From: Bryobacteraceae bacterium
GTDB taxonomy: Bacteria > Acidobacteriota > Terriglobia > Bryobacterales > Bryobacteraceae
Length of the DNA stretch: 33,872 nucleotides
Assembly (NCBI GenBank): GCA_025928545.1
Contig: JAICJH010000071.1
Span: forward strand, 1-33,872
Reading direction: 5' to 3'
Shown piece by piece: positions 30,812 through 33,872 of the stretch (within the stretch, counting starts at the first letter, position 1; the number at the start of each line of letters is the position of its first letter). The notes under the pieces are model-generated. The model worked only from the letters and a program-made list of their open reading frames with translations. It was not told where the DNA came from and did no database searches. Made by a program: the position numbers and the translations under genes.

Positions 30812-32263
30812 TCAACGGTGGCGGTCGTTCACAGACAGGCGCTGGTAAACCAGGCTTAGCGGGGTTTGGTTGACGAGAGTATAGGATTCCAGCCAGGCTC
30901 TCGTTTCGGGATAGCTATCCAATGCGAGATTCGGATTGAGGCGGCTCAGGCCGTCGACAATAAACGTGGGGTTCGAAGTTACGAGATCGCGGCGATTGCG
31001 AGCTGCCCAGTCGGGCATGAGCGATGCGCTCTCGGTCAGGTGCCGATCCGCTGGCACCCCGGTCAGCGGCTGCGAATCCCAATACAGGCCGGCCATCGTC
31101 ATGCGGGTATAAGCGAAAACGTCGGGCCGATAGCCCCACACGAATAACGTATCCCCGGCATGCTGATTCGCTTCGAGCCAGGCGGCGACCGCACGGCTGT
31201 CGCGATCGAGAACAGCGTCGCTCCACTGCGTTTCCTTTTCTGTGATCGCATCCCGGGCGAGGACAGCGTAGCGAGGGGTAAAGCGGACAATCGGCACCAG
31301 CAGCGTTACTCCGGCCAGAATCACGGCCACCCGCCATTTTGAAGTCGCTTGCGATGCTCGAACGATACCGTGGGCCGCCGCAATCGCCAGAACCGGCAGC
31401 AACTGGAGAAAGTAGCGATTGGAAAATCTTGCGCCTGAGGCCACCGCGACGAAGGAAACCAACGCCCATACGGCCAGAAACTGCGTCGCCCGGGTCCGCT
31501 GCTTCCACCAGCAGCAAACAGCGCCGATGACTATCGCCGAATGGAAGCCAAGCCAGTTCAAAGTGCGCCGCAAGCCATCGCCGAAGGTAGCGGCAGCCGG
31601 TGGCGTTTTCGCATACAGGGAACCCCATCGCCAGACCTGCTCGAGATAAGGACCGGCTGCGGCCTGTGCGACGAGCGTGCCCATGGCGACCCCATTCGGG
31701 ATCAGGAAGCCGGCCAGCAGCGATGGAATGCTGCGCCACATCAGAATGCCGCACGTGGCCAAGACGAAGACCCCTTTGGGATTAAACAGGAATGCAATGC
31801 CGCACCATCCTCCGGCCGCGAGCGGCCGCAATCGCCACGCGCACCACATCGCGAGCAGATGCGGAACGACCATGAAGTAATCGGGCGCGATGGGGATGAT
31901 GCCGGCGGGCAGATCGAAATTCAGGAAAAAGGCGACGAGGCCCGCCGCGATTATGGCTTCCATCTCGCTGAACATTTCGCGGGTGAAGCGGAACACAATT
32001 ACGCAGATTGTAAGAATCCAAAGCGCATCGAACACGCGAAGAGCGATGCCGGTGGGTGCGCCGATCAGCGCGTAGGTGAGGGCTGCGAGAGGAGGCTTGT
32101 CATACCAGAAATCGCGATAGAGCATCTTGCCACGCAGGAGTTGCTGCGCGGCTACGAGGTGGTAATCTTCGTCCGGCCAGAGGAGATTGACGTGGCAAAT
32201 GCGAAGCAGGAGAGTGACAGCGAAGAGCGCTGCGAAAAATTGCCGGATGGTGCGGTTTGGCAA
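30812..32263 (-). CDS. GT39-like membrane glycosyltransferase
   Basis: A multispanning protein of 483 residues if started at TTG 32263. The first helix FFAALFAVTLLLRICHV is followed by WPDEDYHLVAAQQLLRGKMLYRDFWYDKPPL. This includes the acidic DED pair and the YxDFWxxKPP loop typical of lipid-linked-sugar glycosyltransferases (GT39/PMT-like or ArnT-like). About ten further hydrophobic helices follow, then a soluble C-terminal part with WGYRPDVFAYTRM. It probably moves a sugar from a polyprenyl-phosphate donor to an acceptor outside the membrane; the acceptor is unknown. An ATG at 32344 would overlap the upstream methyltransferase by 59 bp. The TTG is favoured because TATAAT ends exactly six bases before it. 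Confidence 0.85.
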   Translation of the reverse strand: MPNRTIRQFFAALFAVTLLLRICHVNLLWPDEDYHLVAAQQLLRGKMLYRDFWYDKPPLAALTYALIGAPTGIALRVFDALWILTICVIVFRFTREMFSEMEAIIAAGLVAFFLNFDLPAGIIPIAPDYFMVVPHLLAMWCAWRLRPLAAGGWCGIAFLFNPKGVFVLATCGILMWRSIPSLLAGFLIPNGVAMGTLVAQAAAGPYLEQVWRWGSLYAKTPPAAATFGDGLRRTLNWLGFHSAIVIGAVCCWWKQRTRATQFLAVWALVSFVAVASGARFSNRYFLQLLPVLAIAAAHGIVRASQATSKWRVAVILAGVTLLVPIVRFTPRYAVLARDAITEKETQWSDAVLDRDSRAVAAWLEANQHAGDTLFVWGYRPDVFAYTRMTMAGLYWDSQPLTGVPADRHLTESASLMPDWAARNRRDLVTSNPTFIVDGLSRLNPNLALDSYPETRAWLESYTLVNQTPLSLVYQRLSVNDRHR

Positions 32264-32269
32264 GCGTTC

Positions 32270-32275
32270 ATTATA
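32270..32275 (-). promoter_or_regulatory. -10 hexamer directly before the glycosyltransferase TTG start
   Basis: TATAAT, a perfect -10 consensus on the minus strand, six bases before TTG 32263, a spacing expected for a leaderless transcript. It lies just beyond the end of the upstream methyltransferase gene (stop at 32286-32288), so the promoter would give the glycosyltransferase independent expression. No good -35 is seen at 17 bp. The surrounding bases match the xseB upstream region. Confidence 0.45.
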
Positions 32276-32285
32276 CGGGGATGGG

Positions 32286-32924
32286 CTAAGGAGTCGCTGT
32301 CGGTCGCGTGAAGATCCCCATCCAAAGGCTTTTTCCGGACGCAACCGGCTTCACCATCTCGTCAGCGAGTTCGAAACCTCGCATCCGCAGATCTTCGCGA
32401 AGTTGAGCGGGGTCAACCAGAGCGAATCTGTCCTGAAGCGCCAGAATCGAGGTATAGCCGCTGGAACCGATGTTCTGCGTCGGTTCTCCGGGAAGTTGAA
32501 GCACCACCGACAACGCGCCGCCCTTCTCGACCAATGACACAGCGTTCTCCAGACACAGGTCCGTCCCGGCATGTTCAAAGATCAGTGCCGCGTGAACCAG
32601 CGTGGCTGGTTCGGCAGTGACCCTTTCGTTCGCGAGATCGACACAATGAAGCTGAAGCTTACAACCGTCGCCGAATCTTTGCCTGGTTTCGTCGAGGTAA
32701 CCAGGGTTCAGATCGAAGCCTGAAACCTTCGTGGTAACGCCGGGGTCGATCCGGTTGAGTCCATTTCCCCCGGCTATTCCCAGGATGGCCACGGACTCCG
32801 GCCGGCGCCGCAGCAGAACTTCGGCAAACAAATCGGAAAGCACGTCCAGCTGCTGAACTTCAGCCGCCCGCATGTGCCCTTCGTAGTCGGCAATTGGTAT
32901 TTGCAGCCAGGGATTATCCGTCAT
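32286..32924 (-). CDS. Class I SAM-dependent methyltransferase
   Basis: A 212-residue soluble protein. NPWLQIPIADYEGHM at the N-terminus is a recurrent opening for a small methyltransferase family. Motif I is AILGIAGGNGLNRID and the strand-2 acid is in VSGFDLNPGYLDETR. LHCVDLANE and HAALIFEHAG represent later motifs. The C-terminal part varies from the classical fold but keeps GGALSVVLQLPGE. The substrate is unknown. It starts 7 bp after the carboxylesterase stop, so the two may be cotranscribed. Its end lies just before the putative glycosyltransferase promoter. Confidence 0.85.
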   Translation of the reverse strand: MTDNPWLQIPIADYEGHMRAAEVQQLDVLSDLFAEVLLRRRPESVAILGIAGGNGLNRIDPGVTTKVSGFDLNPGYLDETRQRFGDGCKLQLHCVDLANERVTAEPATLVHAALIFEHAGTDLCLENAVSLVEKGGALSVVLQLPGEPTQNIGSSGYTSILALQDRFALVDPAQLREDLRMRGFELADEMVKPVASGKSLWMGIFTRPTATP

Positions 32925-32931
32925 GGGCGCT

Positions 32932-33872
32932 TCATCGCTTCCTGAGTCTGGTGGTTACCGCATCCAGCAACTCGTAACGCGCGCGATTCGTTTCCGCCTC
33001 TACCTTTGGATTCGCATCCAGCCGAAGAATCTGCCTCGACTTTGCATCGTATGGTGGCCACGGAGTCAGCCCCGGCCCATTGGGATTCCCTTGCTTCGCG
33101 AAATTCGTCCAGTACGAAGTAATCAGATCCGCCACTTTTCGGTCCGAAGGACGCCATGCCAGTTTCTTCGAATCCAGCGTTGAAAAAACGAATTCGATAT
33201 CCGTGGCATGCCCGGCGCCGGGATCGTCCGAGGGCGCATCGCCGGTGGCTGTGGGAATAATGTGATCGAAAAGATAGCGATAGACAGTAGCCTTGCCGGT
33301 TGCATTCTGCATTTCGATCCACTTCCAGGTCGAGTAAGCGATGAAATTATCGCTCGCGAGCGCAACCGCGGAGAGTTGTGTTGCGTGGGGGTTGTTGCCT
33401 GGAGGATAGGCCTTCAAGGCAGCCTCCACATCGTCGGGAAACTGCTTACGCAGCGTTGCCTCGAACTCGGGCGCGGTCGGTATCGACGGCAGGAACGATT
33501 TGGCCTCGGCCGAATTCCATCCGGCCAGCAGTGCCACATGGCTTTGCCTGCCCTGTGCAAAAATGTCCCAGGGATCTGCTGGGAACACATAGCCATCCAC
33601 GATTGGCGAGAATTTTGTCGGCGTTGCCGCGATCGCCTTTCCAAACGCCGCCGCGGGCAACGCTCTCATATCCGCCAGCGACTTCGCTCCAAGAGATGCC
33701 CCGAACTCCACCCCGAGTTTTTCCGCCGCCGCCAGTGACAGTATTGGCAGGGTGCCGCCCGGCGCAGTGAAGTGCGCACCGCTTTCTCCGATCGCGCGCT
33801 GGAACAAACCGTTGGCAAGCGGCGACGCCATCATCGCGCTCACCGACAACGAGCCAGCCGACTCACCGAAGA
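32932..33872 (-). CDS. Type-B carboxylesterase, C-terminal part (truncated by window end)
   Basis: About 313 C-terminal residues of a carboxylesterase/para-nitrobenzyl-esterase family alpha/beta hydrolase; the gene continues past the right edge. The first residues visible are FGESAGSLSVSAMMASPL, the nucleophile elbow with the catalytic serine encoded at 33859-33861. The catalytic histidine is in GAGHATDIEFVFST, the usual GxxHxxE/D-I-x-x-F context. The third triad acid probably lies in the segment between them. The substrate is an ester of unknown nature. Because the N-terminus is missing, a signal peptide cannot be judged, although many relatives are secreted. It is followed 7 bp later by the methyltransferase gene. 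Confidence 0.9.
   Translation of the reverse strand, partial: FGESAGSLSVSAMMASPLANGLFQRAIGESGAHFTAPGGTLPILSLAAAEKLGVEFGASLGAKSLADMRALPAAAFGKAIAATPTKFSPIVDGYVFPADPWDIFAQGRQSHVALLAGWNSAEAKSFLPSIPTAPEFEATLRKQFPDDVEAALKAYPPGNNPHATQLSAVALASDNFIAYSTWKWIEMQNATGKATVYRYLFDHIIPTATGDAPSDDPGAGHATDIEFVFSTLDSKKLAWRPSDRKVADLITSYWTNFAKQGNPNGPGLTPWPPYDAKSRQILRLDANPKVEAETNRARYELLDAVTTRLRKR

Overview
The window is GC-rich bacterial chromosome with densely packed, mostly housekeeping genes. Its mix of functions (PQQ dehydrogenase, DUF5916/CBM9-like outer-membrane protein, DUF6677 membrane protein, zinc-ribbon PspC protein, HdrD-like fused Fe-S oxidoreductase) and its protein style suggest an Acidobacteriota chromosome, possibly near Bryobacter/Solibacter. 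This placement rests on recognition of gene families, not on a database search. I see no rRNA, tRNA, insertion sequence, prophage, CRISPR array or defence island.

Layout, left to right. 1-348: no convincing gene, but candidate hairpins upstream of a secreted PQQ dehydrogenase (349-2367, +). Then trpS and a small basic protein (-); an RlmD/RumA-type RNA m5U methyltransferase (+) with a well-formed promoter; a minus-strand group of zinc-ribbon PspC protein, two tandem metallophosphoesterases and RsmE; a plus-strand run of ruvA-ruvB-folK, a NtrB/NtrC-like two-component pair, a secreted beta-lactamase-fold hydrolase and a DUF488 protein; an FAD oxidoreductase and glgB (-); an adenosine-deaminase-family enzyme (+); a membrane Fe-S oxidoreductase (-); a DUF5916 beta-barrel protein (+); a zinc-ribbon methyltransferase (-); xseB-ispA-tlyA-nadK followed by two small membrane proteins (+); and a minus-strand run of glycerate kinase, shikimate kinase, SDR, GT39-like glycosyltransferase, methyltransferase and a type-B carboxylesterase cut by the window end.

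How the genes fit together. ruvA/ruvB supply the Holliday-junction motor and are translationally coupled to folK (folate). The histidine kinase and sigma-54 activator are an adjacent cognate pair. xseB-ispA-tlyA-nadK is a familiar isoprenoid/RNA-modification cluster that here lacks dxs. Many genes abut or overlap by 1-14 bp, so operons are likely.

The most unusual points are: (1) the second metallophosphoesterase has its conserved N-terminus only if translation begins at a CTG directly after, and in frame with, the UGA of the first; (2) two tracts of short GGCTC(A/G)G-core tandem repeats occupy the only two convergent gene junctions with appreciable spacing and run into the stop codons of the minus-strand genes; (3) a near-identical -10-like motif sits exactly six bases before the start codons of xseB and the glycosyltransferase, suggesting leaderless mRNAs. 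I found no clear new multi-gene system; these are local oddities in otherwise ordinary sequence.
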